62,365 nt of DNA. Source: a virus. Numbering within the stretch: the stretch's first letter is position 1; every line of letters begins with the position of its first letter. Below, one piece after another: positions 30,413 to 38,236 of this stretch. The DNA lies in the IMG/VR virus record IMGVR_UViG_3300044632_002565, positions 1 through 62,365 of that record. One strand, written 5' to 3'. Under the pieces are notes generated by a model. It worked only from the letters and a program-made list of their open reading frames with translations, did no database searches and was not told the DNA's origin. Made by a program: the position numbers and the translations under genes.

Positions 30413-31752
30413 ACAATTTAGACAAACAATATCAAAGACTTTTACAAGATATTATTGATTATGGTGTAGAAAAGACCGATAGGACCGGTACTGGTACAAA
30501 ATCTATCTTTGGTTACACCATTAGACATAACATGAAAGAGGGATTCCCGCTTCTTACCACTAAGAAGATGGCATGGAAATCTATTGTAATTGAATTACTA
30601 TGGTTTTTAAAAGGGGATACCAATATCAAATATCTTGTTGATAATGACTGTCATATTTGGAATGGTGATGCGTATAAGAGATATCACACTGTAATGAATA
30701 GCGATGACTACATTGAAAATTGGGTTGAACCGGGAAAGGAACGAGAAGAAGCTAGAAAAAATAAAGGAAATAACGGTTATACTAAAGAAGAATTCATTAA
30801 TGAAATAAAAACAGATGATGAGTTTGCTAAGAAGTGGGGTGAACTCGGTCCCCTGTATGGAAAGCAATGGAGAAGTTGGGGTAAAAAAAACGTAATAAAT
30901 TATGATTTAGAAAATGTAAAAAGTTCTGACAAAGTTAAAGTTATGGACTTAATTCATGATGGTGGCGATTATAGTAAATATGATGTTAAAGTAACATACC
31001 AAAATAATTCAATAGACCAAATCGCAAACCTAATCAACGACCTTAAAACAAATCCAGACTCAAGACGATTAATGGTTAATGCTTGGAATGTAGGTGAATT
31101 AAACCGAATGGTTCTTCCACCTTGTCATTATGGATTTCAAGTTTATACTAGAGAGCTGAGTTATGAAGAAAGATGCGATATATTTAAACCCAATACTAAG
31201 AATTTTAGAACTGAAACAAATTCATATATAAAAGATTTGAACATTAAAATAATGAATGATTGTGAAATTCCAACTAGAGCAATTTCTCTGATGTGGAATC
31301 AACGCTCTGTCGATACATTCCTTGGTTTACCTTTCAATATAGCTTCATATGGTTTACTTCTCACATTTCTTGCGAAAGAGGTCAATATGGTACCTGACCA
31401 ACTAATAGGAAACCTTGGCGACGTACACCTATATTCAAATCATATCGAACAAGCAAAACAACAAATTGGTCGTGAACTGAGTTATGAAGAAAGATATCAC
31501 ACTTGGTTTGCAAACAACTACGAAACCGGTTTTGAATATAATGAAAATGAGAAAGTAGATTTTGATAACCCCTATTGGACTCCAACACCAAAATCGACGA
31601 GAGAACCTTACCCTTTACCTGAAGTTTTGTTAAATTTTGAATATGAGTATCAAGAGGGATATAAAATACTTTGGGACAAAATAGATTTAAATAAGATTGA
31701 AATTTTAAATTATCAATCACATCCTCCAATCAAAGCACCTTTATCTAACTAA
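30409..31752 (+). CDS. thyA: Thymidylate synthase with large insertions
   Basis: 447 residues against about 265 for standard ThyA. All catalytic blocks are present: 'DRTGTGTKSIFG' (phosphate Arg), 'GPLYGKQWRSWG', 'LPPCHYGFQVYT' (nucleophile Cys), 'LMWNQRSVDTFLGLPFNIAS', 'LGDVHLYSNH', and C-terminal 'HPPIKAPL'. The Asn in PFNIAS, which reads the uracil ring, is kept, so the substrate is dUMP rather than dCMP. Three insertions lie near residues 110-145, 165-205 and 250-285, and another near 355-395. It makes dTMP, or if it uses water instead of reductant, hydroxymethyl-dUMP. Confidence 0.9.
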   Translation: MNNLDKQYQRLLQDIIDYGVEKTDRTGTGTKSIFGYTIRHNMKEGFPLLTTKKMAWKSIVIELLWFLKGDTNIKYLVDNDCHIWNGDAYKRYHTVMNSDDYIENWVEPGKEREEARKNKGNNGYTKEEFINEIKTDDEFAKKWGELGPLYGKQWRSWGKKNVINYDLENVKSSDKVKVMDLIHDGGDYSKYDVKVTYQNNSIDQIANLINDLKTNPDSRRLMVNAWNVGELNRMVLPPCHYGFQVYTRELSYEERCDIFKPNTKNFRTETNSYIKDLNIKIMNDCEIPTRAISLMWNQRSVDTFLGLPFNIASYGLLLTFLAKEVNMVPDQLIGNLGDVHLYSNHIEQAKQQIGRELSYEERYHTWFANNYETGFEYNENEKVDFDNPYWTPTPKSTREPYPLPEVLLNFEYEYQEGYKILWDKIDLNKIEILNYQSHPPIKAPLSN

Positions 31753-32341
31753 AAGAAATATATATATCTAAAAGTTTTTTACTTATTTCTCGAGCTCGTG
31801 AATTTACAGAATCCATATCATCCACATCCATATTTTTTGATTTCATATATGATACCAAGTTTGACACAAAAATATTTCTAGCCTTTTCTGCATCTTCTAA
31901 AAATTCTTGAAATTTCTCGTCATCTTCCCTACCTTCTCCATAATATCTATCAATATGGTTTTTACCAGCATAAATTAAAGGAGCAGCACCAAACATATTT
32001 ACGATTCCAGAATCTCTCATTTTAACCAAAAACTCTCTGAAAAATCTCCAATCAAAATGTTTGAATATTTCTTTGTTTCTTTTGAAGGATTCAATAGTAT
32101 TTTTTTGTTCAGTGATTTGATTGTCAACAATTTTTTTCCAAGCATCAGTTTGTGTAAGTAGTGATAATGAAGACCCATTGTCCCATTTCACAGAAATAAT
32201 TTCGGAATCAGGCTCAAAAGGGTCTCTAGTTATTTTAGTCACCTCTCCATAGGTACCAGGTGTTACAGAGGTTTCACCTTCCATATATAGACACATTATT
32301 CTATCACCAACAGATAAAGGAGCGTTTGTTATACCTTTCAT
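31745..32341 (-). CDS. DUF4314-like (SH3-type) domain protein
   Basis: 198 residues. The first ~75 residues ('PLSVGDRIMCLYMEGETSVT', 'PGTYGEVTKITR', 'ISVKWDNGSSLSLL') form the small beta-barrel seen in DUF4314 phage proteins. The rest is helical, with 'KHFDWRFFREFLVKMRDSGI' and 'FGAAPLIYAGKNHIDRYYGE', a block familiar from phage proteins of unknown function. It converges on thyA with 8 nt overlap. A TATTTATT motif lies upstream. Confidence 0.65.
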   Translation of the reverse strand: MKGITNAPLSVGDRIMCLYMEGETSVTPGTYGEVTKITRDPFEPDSEIISVKWDNGSSLSLLTQTDAWKKIVDNQITEQKNTIESFKRNKEIFKHFDWRFFREFLVKMRDSGIVNMFGAAPLIYAGKNHIDRYYGEGREDDEKFQEFLEDAEKARNIFVSNLVSYMKSKNMDVDDMDSVNSRAREISKKLLDIYISFS

Positions 32342-32363
32342 ACCATAATAAATACTTCGAGTA

Positions 32364-32371
32364 TATTTATT
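32364..32371 (+). promoter_or_regulatory. TATTTATT motif in a divergent palindrome
   Basis: The intergenic space 32342-32374 holds an inverted repeat AATAAATACT-TCG-AGTATATTTATT, placing a late-type motif before both divergent genes. Confidence 0.4.
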
Positions 32372-32374
32372 ATT

Positions 32375-33010
32375 ATGGATTTTTTAATCACCGAAAGTCA
32401 ATTCAAGACATTAGTTTTAGAAAATAATAGTGAACAATTTTCAGAATACATGAAAATAATGTATTCATTTGCAAAAAATATTGTTCAACGGGTTAAAAAA
32501 AAATATTCTTTAAACACCAAACTACTACTCACCTGGGGTGCTGCTTTGGGTGGATTAGTGATGCCTTTGGACGGATTCATAAAAACAGGAAACTTTACAC
32601 TCGATGATAATCAGACCGCTTTGATTTTAATTGGTTGTGCTGCCGCAATGTTTTATGATAACAAAAAATACTTTGAAAGAATTTTCGAGGAAATAAAAAA
32701 TCAGAATCTTGAAGAACCTTTCAAACAGACTTTATCAAAAGGGTTAGAACTAAAGAAAACATTTGTAAACTTTATTAGTTCGTTGAGAATAAGTTTGGGT
32801 TCAGTATCTGAAATTACCTCTTACGGTTTTTTAGTTCCGATAATAATGGATATTATAGATTTTTTAAAAACTGGGGATTTCGAAAAAAATTTAGATTTAG
32901 TTGTCTCCAGAATTATAGGTTCGGGATTAGTTTTAGTTGTTGCAGAAATTTTAAGAGAATTACTCAGACAAATCAAAAATAGGCTTACTATTCAAATTCG
33001 GGGAAATTAA
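32375..33010 (+). CDS. Leader-bearing membrane-interacting protein
   Basis: 211 residues. The start 'MDFLITESQFKTLVLENN' is the [IL][TS]ESQxxxL leader also seen at 55972. Hydrophobic segments near residues 50-70, 75-95, 150-170 and 180-200 could span a membrane. No family recognised. Late-type motif 3 nt upstream. It overlaps a convergent gene by 23 nt. Confidence 0.6.
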   Translation: MDFLITESQFKTLVLENNSEQFSEYMKIMYSFAKNIVQRVKKKYSLNTKLLLTWGAALGGLVMPLDGFIKTGNFTLDDNQTALILIGCAAAMFYDNKKYFERIFEEIKNQNLEEPFKQTLSKGLELKKTFVNFISSLRISLGSVSEITSYGFLVPIIMDIIDFLKTGDFEKNLDLVVSRIIGSGLVLVVAEILRELLRQIKNRLTIQIRGN

Positions 33011-33734
33011 TAATTTTTGAGCTTACCTCTGCTTTTCTTTGAATTCCGTTTATCTCATTTACATATACGTAGGCAACATAGTAAATCTCAAGATGGTTAA
33101 TTTGCATCTCAGGTTCAAGAGTATTATAAATAATATTTTCGATTTCAACACGAAAATTATAAGATTCATCATCAATCATGATTTTATCTTGTATCATGGA
33201 ACAAAATTCTGATAATACATCCCCGTATTTTTCAATTACAGGAAATGGCTCACCGTCTATATCAAAACGTCTCAAATTCATATCAAAATGAAAATAAATT
33301 TCCCCCCCACCTTTTTCTGTGTTTACAAATAGCTCTGAAGGAGTATATACAACCTCAAAACTTACCTCTTGTTCACGCGAATTTCTATAAGAAAAAATAT
33401 TATTTTCTTTGTTCAATCTTGCTAACAATTCTTCCCTTTTTTCTTGTGAAATAAAAACTTTCATGGGGTCCATTCGGTTAAATTCAAATTCAATACCAAT
33501 CGCCATTTTTTCTTCACCCATCAATCTAATTTTATTATACACAATAGACTCAATATCATCTACCATCTTTTGTCTACAATAAGACTGAAATGGGTTTTTG
33601 GTAGTAATATTCAAAATGAAATTGGGTGTTTCTTCGTCACCATCATATGGTACTACATCCAAAAAATTATACATATAAGTACCGATTGGAATGGATTTAC
33701 CTTTCAAAAGTTTTTTTAAAATTTTCACGTACAT
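32988..33734 (-). CDS. Unknown protein with late-type motif
   Basis: 248 residues, beginning with a short basic helix (MYVKILKKLLKGKS). Mixed alpha/beta with 'GEIYFHFDMNLRRFDIDGEP' in the middle. No family recognised. The late-type motif lies 3 nt from the ATG. Probably a virion or late protein; size and composition are like the tagged set, but no clear cleavage site is seen. Confidence 0.55.
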   Translation of the reverse strand: MYVKILKKLLKGKSIPIGTYMYNFLDVVPYDGDEETPNFILNITTKNPFQSYCRQKMVDDIESIVYNKIRLMGEEKMAIGIEFEFNRMDPMKVFISQEKREELLARLNKENNIFSYRNSREQEVSFEVVYTPSELFVNTEKGGGEIYFHFDMNLRRFDIDGEPFPVIEKYGDVLSEFCSMIQDKIMIDDESYNFRVEIENIIYNTLEPEMQINHLEIYYVAYVYVNEINGIQRKAEVSSKIINFPEFE

Positions 33735-33737
33735 ATT

Positions 33738-33745
33738 GATAAATA
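33738..33745 (-). promoter_or_regulatory. TATTTATC late-type motif
   Basis: Minus strand copy 3 nt before the ATG at 33734. Confidence 0.4.
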
Positions 33746-33773
33746 CTATAAATTTTCTATTGTTTTGAAACCG

Positions 33774-33859
33774 GGAAGTGTGGCAGAGTTGGTCTATCGC
33801 GCTAGTCTTGAAAACTAGAGACCTTAACGGGTCCGTTGGTTCGAATCCAACCGCTTCCG
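33774..33859 (+). tRNA. tRNA-Ser(TGA)
   Basis: Class II tRNA. Acceptor GGAAGTG/CGCTTCC, anticodon stem CTAGT/ACTAG, loop CTTGAAA, anticodon TGA, long variable arm. No CCA. Confidence 0.93.
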
Positions 33860-33860
33860 C

Positions 33861-33892
33861 AAAAAGAAGGTGAATTATTCACCTTCTTTTTT
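33861..33892 (+). terminator. Terminator after tRNA-Ser
   Basis: AAGAAGGTGAAT / ATTCACCTTCTT stem with T-run. Confidence 0.85.
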
Positions 33893-33939
33893 ATTTGACA
33901 GATATTTTTATTTTCACTATTTTTTCAAAAAACTAATTT

Positions 33940-34947
33940 ATGTCCCGACTTGATGAATTGAAAAAACAATATCCAGAACTCAATATCACTATGTTTGATG
34001 TGTTCAAATCTATGGACCCTACAAGTTCCTACAAATATTTTCCTTTGTTTTGTAAAATTTTTAGTAAAAAATGGAGAATCAACGAACAATATCCAAAAGA
34101 TGAAATACCTAAAGTGACTATGGAATTTAGAACTCTACTCACGAATTTTGGTATCAATACCCAAAGTTTTAGTGACAATCAGAATTATTTCCTGAGACAT
34201 CTAATGGACTTTTATCCAAACAGTCATTTCGAGACCTTGAGAGAATTTATTTCTTTAATGGAGAATAAAAGATTACAGAATAAAGACGTTACTTCTTATA
34301 ATTCTCTTGATGATATAAGGATGTCTGTTTCTTTAGCAAGCATAAACGAATTGAATCGTGAATTAGAAGGTCAAGTAATAAAAGAATACGAAGACGATAA
34401 ATGGGTTATTGTTAGACCTCTCACATTTGCATCTTCTGCGAAGTATGGAGCATCAACGAGATGGTGTACAACTTACAAACATGATAAGGCATACTTCGAG
34501 AGGTATTGGCGCCAAGGGATATTAGTTTATTTTATAAATAAATTCACAGGTTATAAATTTGCCGGTTACAAATCACTTTCAGATAAAGATTTATCATTCT
34601 GGAATGCTGAGGACACGAGAGTTGATTATTTAGATGTGGACGCTGATGAATATTTGTTTCCAATAGTAAGAAGAATATTCCAATCAAAAGACACAAATAA
34701 AAATTTTTGCAGCGATGAATTACAAGAAAAGGTACATCAGGAATGTTTACATGATTTGGAATTAAAGTGTCGTGTTGATGAACCTATCGTTGAGGCGACT
34801 CCAAGGGTTGCACGAGCTTATACTGAAGGAGATGTACCAAACCAACAACCCCTTCCTGAAGATTACAGGTCTTACAATGATGTCATAGAAGGATATATCA
34901 CAACCCAAACTGATATCCCGATATATGAAACACCAAATATCGCTTAA
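33940..34947 (+). CDS. WCT-motif protein 2
   Basis: 335 residues. Residues ~150-215 repeat the block of the protein at 2115: 'YEDDKWVIVRPLTFASSAKY', 'GASTRWCTTYKHDK', 'FERYWRQGILVYFIN', then 'KDLSFWNAEDTRVDYLD'. The N-terminal half is helical and differs from the other two members. Unlike them it has no obvious cleavable leader. Function unknown. The shared K-Y-G-x-x-T-[KR]-W-C-T-T string is the most conserved part and probably the functional centre. Confidence 0.7.
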   Translation: MSRLDELKKQYPELNITMFDVFKSMDPTSSYKYFPLFCKIFSKKWRINEQYPKDEIPKVTMEFRTLLTNFGINTQSFSDNQNYFLRHLMDFYPNSHFETLREFISLMENKRLQNKDVTSYNSLDDIRMSVSLASINELNRELEGQVIKEYEDDKWVIVRPLTFASSAKYGASTRWCTTYKHDKAYFERYWRQGILVYFINKFTGYKFAGYKSLSDKDLSFWNAEDTRVDYLDVDADEYLFPIVRRIFQSKDTNKNFCSDELQEKVHQECLHDLELKCRVDEPIVEATPRVARAYTEGDVPNQQPLPEDYRSYNDVIEGYITTQTDIPIYETPNIA

Positions 34948-35150
34948 ATTAAAACAACTAATTTTCCGGAAATTTTTTTTGGTTCCCCATCTACAATTTC
35001 GATGTCAAAATTATTTTCGGATTTGAGAAATTCTTTTATGTCCTCCGTGATTGGAAATTCTTTTATGCAATCCACAATTAAAGAATTATGGGCCTTGTAT
35101 TTGAAATATCCAATTTCCTCTGTATCAATCAAATTCTTCAATTTCAACAA
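34944..35150 (-). CDS. Small protein coupled to a cupin
   Basis: 68 residues. It overlaps the upstream cupin-like gene by 26 nt and the convergent WCT gene by 4 nt. No family recognised. Confidence 0.5.
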   Translation of the reverse strand: MLKLKNLIDTEEIGYFKYKAHNSLIVDCIKEFPITEDIKEFLKSENNFDIEIVDGEPKKISGKLVVLI

Positions 35151-35397
35151 CTAATTTAGAATTTCCTTTTATTACTCTATGCCAAACAAATTTGGGAATA
35201 AATATTTGTTCGGCAACATACAATTTGTTTGGCAAATCATCGTCCATTTGGAATGACCACCCACCATCTTCAATTATTGTGACTTTTCGGTCTTTCAAAT
35301 CCTGATGCCATTTCAATTCATCTGTATCAACATCAGGATGAAATGTCCTAATAATTTTACCTGAATCAGTTGTATTTTGTTCAAATGGAAAAATCAT
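35125..35397 (-). CDS. Cupin-like phage protein
   Basis: 90 residues. 'ELKWHQDLKDRKVTIIEDGG', 'WSFQMDDDLPNKLYVAEQIF', 'IPKFVWHRVIKGNSKLVVEI' give the two short cupin motifs with His residues. Small proteins of this pattern are frequent in T4-like marine phages without known function. A sugar or metal ligand is possible. It overlaps both neighbours on the strand. Confidence 0.7.
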   Translation of the reverse strand: MIFPFEQNTTDSGKIIRTFHPDVDTDELKWHQDLKDRKVTIIEDGGWSFQMDDDLPNKLYVAEQIFIPKFVWHRVIKGNSKLVVEIEEFD

Positions 35398-35722
35398 TTC
35401 TAGTCCTTCCTTTTTTGAAAAAAGGTCTTTTGTTCCAATGTATTTTTATCTTATTAACTATAGATAATAATTTGAAAAAATCCTCAACATCTCTTTCTAC
35501 AGATTTGTATTTGCTGGTAGGAATATCCCAACCTTTTGATACAAACGATTCTGGTTCGGTATCTATAAAAACGTGGATTATAGGGGGGTTGAAACTTCCT
35601 TTCAAAATATCATGAACAGTGAATTTGATATCTTCCCCTTCGGGTAAATCATTTTTGACCCTCTGAGTGACAACTGAATCTAAATAATTCTGTAAATGTT
35701 TTTTTATTCTATCGGCATCCAT
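35381..35722 (-). CDS. Unknown protein in late-type gene cluster
   Basis: 113 residues from the ATG at 35722, which shares a base with the upstream stop (TGATG). Alpha/beta composition, basic C-terminus ('WNKRPFFKKGRTRND'). No family recognised. Confidence 0.55.
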   Translation of the reverse strand: MDADRIKKHLQNYLDSVVTQRVKNDLPEGEDIKFTVHDILKGSFNPPIIHVFIDTEPESFVSKGWDIPTSKYKSVERDVEDFFKLLSIVNKIKIHWNKRPFFKKGRTRNDFSI

Positions 35723-36348
35723 CACCAAGCATTTTTAGAAGCTAAACCCAATTGTTTTGCATATCTACCAACATTACAGGACCAATATCCAGCGGTTGTT
35801 CGGTCCTTTTTTTGGTCACATCTGTGTCTTGCTCTGAAGGATTTAGCAGCACCTTTATTTCTATTTCTAACTTTTAATTTTGGGTCTCCAAAAGTAACTT
35901 TTTTTACACCACCACCTTTGGATTTTACGTAAACTGCAAATTTCTTAGGACCACCAGGTGTTCTGAATGGTTTATTTAATTTAACATTTTTACCTCTATG
36001 TTTGGCTTCTTCAATAATTTCCTCTTCAGTCCATTCTTCAGTAATAAAAGGAGCATCCAAATAGACTATTTCACCATTTATTTTTACCCTTTTTCCTAAA
36101 TCGGATTCTACCATCAAAATATCTTCCTCATTTAGTTCAATCAAATCATTTTCCCATAAACTCCTGACTTCGTTCACTAATTTAAAATAACCCTCTGAAT
36201 AAACTCTAAAAATGTTATTTGTAAGTGATAATCCATTTTCAATGTGATATTTCAATGAATCAGAAATTTCAGTATTTTCTTTCAATACTAAAGACCGGTC
36301 CAAATATTCTTCTAAACTTTCTTTTATTAGGTTTTTGAGTTCATCCAT
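35722..36348 (-). CDS. Leader-bearing protein with conserved phage C-terminal domain
   Basis: 208 residues. The start 'MDELKNLIKESLEEYLDRS' is an amphipathic leader. The C-terminal ~80 residues ('KPFRTPGGPKKFAVYVKSKG', 'KVTFGDPKLKVRNRNKGAAK', 'FRARHRCDQKKDRTTAGYWS') are a compact, basic, Cys/His-containing domain that recurs in many tailed phages, usually as the tail end of virion or hypothetical proteins. It may bind nucleic acid or zinc. Late-type motif upstream. Confidence 0.7.
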   Translation of the reverse strand: MDELKNLIKESLEEYLDRSLVLKENTEISDSLKYHIENGLSLTNNIFRVYSEGYFKLVNEVRSLWENDLIELNEEDILMVESDLGKRVKINGEIVYLDAPFITEEWTEEEIIEEAKHRGKNVKLNKPFRTPGGPKKFAVYVKSKGGGVKKVTFGDPKLKVRNRNKGAAKSFRARHRCDQKKDRTTAGYWSCNVGRYAKQLGLASKNAW

Positions 36349-36365
36349 AAAAAATTGTTTTTTTA

Positions 36366-36373
36366 TATAAATA
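36366..36373 (-). promoter_or_regulatory. TATTTATA late-type motif
   Basis: Minus strand copy 17 nt before the ATG at 36348. Confidence 0.35.
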
Positions 36374-36388
36374 GTTTTATTTTTGGTT

Positions 36389-36580
36389 ATGAAAAATTTA
36401 GTGGGATTTTTATTTCTTTTCTGTAGATTTTATTGCGCTTATAAAATATTCATGTGGTTGTTCCAACGAAACTATTATAAAAATAATTTACCAATATCAG
36501 AAATTGAAAACATATTGGTTTTCATAATTTTTGATATATGGATAATGATATCAATACGGGAGATAAATAAAGATTACTAA
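36389..36580 (+). CDS. Small two-span membrane protein
   Basis: 63 residues from the ATG at 36389. Two hydrophobic segments, 'LVGFLFLFCRFYCAYKIFMW' and 'ILVFIIFDIWIMISI'. No family recognised. Ends inside the PPK2 stop region (4 nt overlap). Confidence 0.5.
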   Translation: MKNLVGFLFLFCRFYCAYKIFMWLFQRNYYKNNLPISEIENILVFIIFDIWIMISIREINKDY

Positions 36581-37680
36581 GGTCGTAAAACAGCTAAAAC
36601 TTCCGGATACACACCCTCCAAAACCTTTTCGTTTTTACCTTCGTATGGTATGTTTTGCAAAACATATCTTATAGAATTCAAACCTGAAATTCTTTTATCT
36701 TGTGAATCAATAATAACCCAAGGGTGATTTATTGTTGAAGTTTTATCAAATAATTTTTCTTTAAATTCTGTAAACCTGTCCCACAAATCTTGCATTTGGG
36801 CATCGTTTGGAGAATATTTCCAATATTTCAATGGAGATTGTTGCCTCATTTGAAATCTTCTTTTCTGTGTTTCTTTATCTATAGAAAACCATAATTTGAA
36901 AAGATAATCTCCCTCCTTCACCAAATCGTTTTCGAAATCCTCAACGTTTTCCATAAAATCTTCATATTCCTCAGGGGTTCCATAACCCATGACAGGCTCA
37001 ACCAACCCTCTGTTATACCAACTCCTATCAAAAAAATTTATCATACCAGGTTGTATTCTATCTTTATACCTGTTCCACCAATTTTTTCTTTCATCAGGTG
37101 TAGGTATACCCAAAGCAATCACGTTATAATATCTCGGATTCAAATTCTCTGTAAATTTTTTTATTGTTGAGCCCTTACCCGCCGAATCTCTACCTTCGAA
37201 GACTATTATCACCGTTTTTCCCGTTTTTCTCAACCACTCTTGTAGTTTGACCAATTCAATTTGTAAGTAGTATAATTCTTTTTTATATATCTTTTTGGGT
37301 AAAATTGATGGTTCCTCGGGTTCAAATTCATAATCTTCACTTTCTGGTTCGACACCATAACCCCCTCTTTCCCTGAATTTCAAGGAAATAATAATATTTT
37401 TAAAATATTCTTCAATGTTCTTTTTTTTATCCCCTTTTTTCAGAAGAATTTTTCTTAAACCCCTATCCACCATTTCAAAATCAATAATTCTATCCTCGGA
37501 TAATTTTGAAATTTTCCAAAGTAACCCCTCGATTTTTTTATTATATAATTTCAAGAAAGTTAAAGTATCAACAACTTTTTTTAAATTGACATTCATGAAG
37601 GGAGCATCTTCAGGATTTTTTTTACCCTCAGAAAGACCCATAACAAACCTAATTCTTTCTACATCATTTAATAAATTCAT
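36577..37680 (-). CDS. ppk2: Polyphosphate kinase 2 with virion-type leader
   Basis: 367 residues. The C-terminal ~250 residues are a complete PPK2: Walker A 'VIVFEGRDSAGKGSTIKKF', 'GIPTPDERKNWWNRY', Walker B 'NFFDRSWYNRGLVEPVMGYG', lid 'KRRFQMRQQSPLKYWKYSPN' and 'PWVIIDSQDKR'. PPK2 moves phosphate between polyphosphate and nucleotides, usually making NTP from NDP or NMP. The ~110 extra N-terminal residues start 'LNDVERIRFVMGLSEGKK', nearly the leader of the large protein at 22921 ('INRMREIMGLFPLNEQ'). With the late-type motif upstream, packaging into the virion is likely. Confidence 0.9.
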   Translation of the reverse strand: MNLLNDVERIRFVMGLSEGKKNPEDAPFMNVNLKKVVDTLTFLKLYNKKIEGLLWKISKLSEDRIIDFEMVDRGLRKILLKKGDKKKNIEEYFKNIIISLKFRERGGYGVEPESEDYEFEPEEPSILPKKIYKKELYYLQIELVKLQEWLRKTGKTVIIVFEGRDSAGKGSTIKKFTENLNPRYYNVIALGIPTPDERKNWWNRYKDRIQPGMINFFDRSWYNRGLVEPVMGYGTPEEYEDFMENVEDFENDLVKEGDYLFKLWFSIDKETQKRRFQMRQQSPLKYWKYSPNDAQMQDLWDRFTEFKEKLFDKTSTINHPWVIIDSQDKRISGLNSIRYVLQNIPYEGKNEKVLEGVYPEVLAVLRP

Positions 37681-37692
37681 AATGAATTTTTT

Positions 37693-37700
37693 TATAAATA
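37693..37700 (-). promoter_or_regulatory. TATTTATA late-type motif of ppk2
   Basis: Minus strand copy 12 nt before the ppk2 ATG. Confidence 0.45.
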
Positions 37701-37714
37701 GTTGAGTTTAGTCA

Positions 37715-37722
37715 TATTTATA
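37715..37722 (+). promoter_or_regulatory. TATTTATA late-type motif of the exported-protein operon
   Basis: Plus strand copy followed by GATTACCAAGTTACTAAC and the ATG at 37745. Confidence 0.45.
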
Positions 37723-37744
37723 GATTACCAAGTTACTAACAAAA

Positions 37745-38236
37745 ATGAAAAAATTATTCGTTTTAGCAATTTTTTTGCTATCTACCCTATTTTCATTTGG
37801 ACAAAACAAAAAGATTTGCTTGAATTCAATAGAAAACAAGATACAAATCGGTCAGATGATGGGAAATAGAAACCTTACTTTTGGTTTTAAAAACATTTTA
37901 TTAGAATATCTACAAGAAAAAGATTTACAACTTATTGACAGTTGTAATTTAGCTGATTTGAAAATTCAAATTGAATTAATTTACTTTGATGTTTTGAAAA
38001 CCAATTCGGGTTTTTCCGTAATCCATAAAGAAAACGACGAAACAGTTCTTAGGGTAAAGGCTAAGTTATTGAATACCGACGGAAAAAAAATCAAAGAAAC
38101 TTCAGTGACTGAAAAATCATCTGAAATATCAATGTCAACTTTGATAATTGCAGAAGGTGGTAAAATAAATCAACAATCCGTCTCAAATGTAATAAAAAAA
38201 TCATGCGAGACATTAATCAAAAATCTATTTGAATGA
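37745..38236 (+). CDS. Exported protein, weakly CsgG/FlgO-like
   Basis: 163 residues with a clear signal peptide (cleavage near 'FSFGQN'). The mature part ('LTFGFKNILLEYLQEKDLQL', 'ADLKIQIELIYFDVL', 'VLRVKAKLLNTDGKKIKETS') has the alternation of a small periplasmic alpha/beta domain like the CsgG/FlgO family, weaker than the protein at 41013. First gene of a seven-gene plus-strand group of mainly exported products; its stop overlaps the next ATG. Confidence 0.65.
   Translation: MKKLFVLAIFLLSTLFSFGQNKKICLNSIENKIQIGQMMGNRNLTFGFKNILLEYLQEKDLQLIDSCNLADLKIQIELIYFDVLKTNSGFSVIHKENDETVLRVKAKLLNTDGKKIKETSVTEKSSEISMSTLIIAEGGKINQQSVSNVIKKSCETLIKNLFE

Noticed and set aside
30409-31752. Thymidylate synthase homologue read as dCMP hydroxymethylase
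   Set aside because: dCMP enzymes have Asp where this protein has Asn in PFNIAS; the C-terminal HPPIKAPL end is also that of dUMP-using ThyA.
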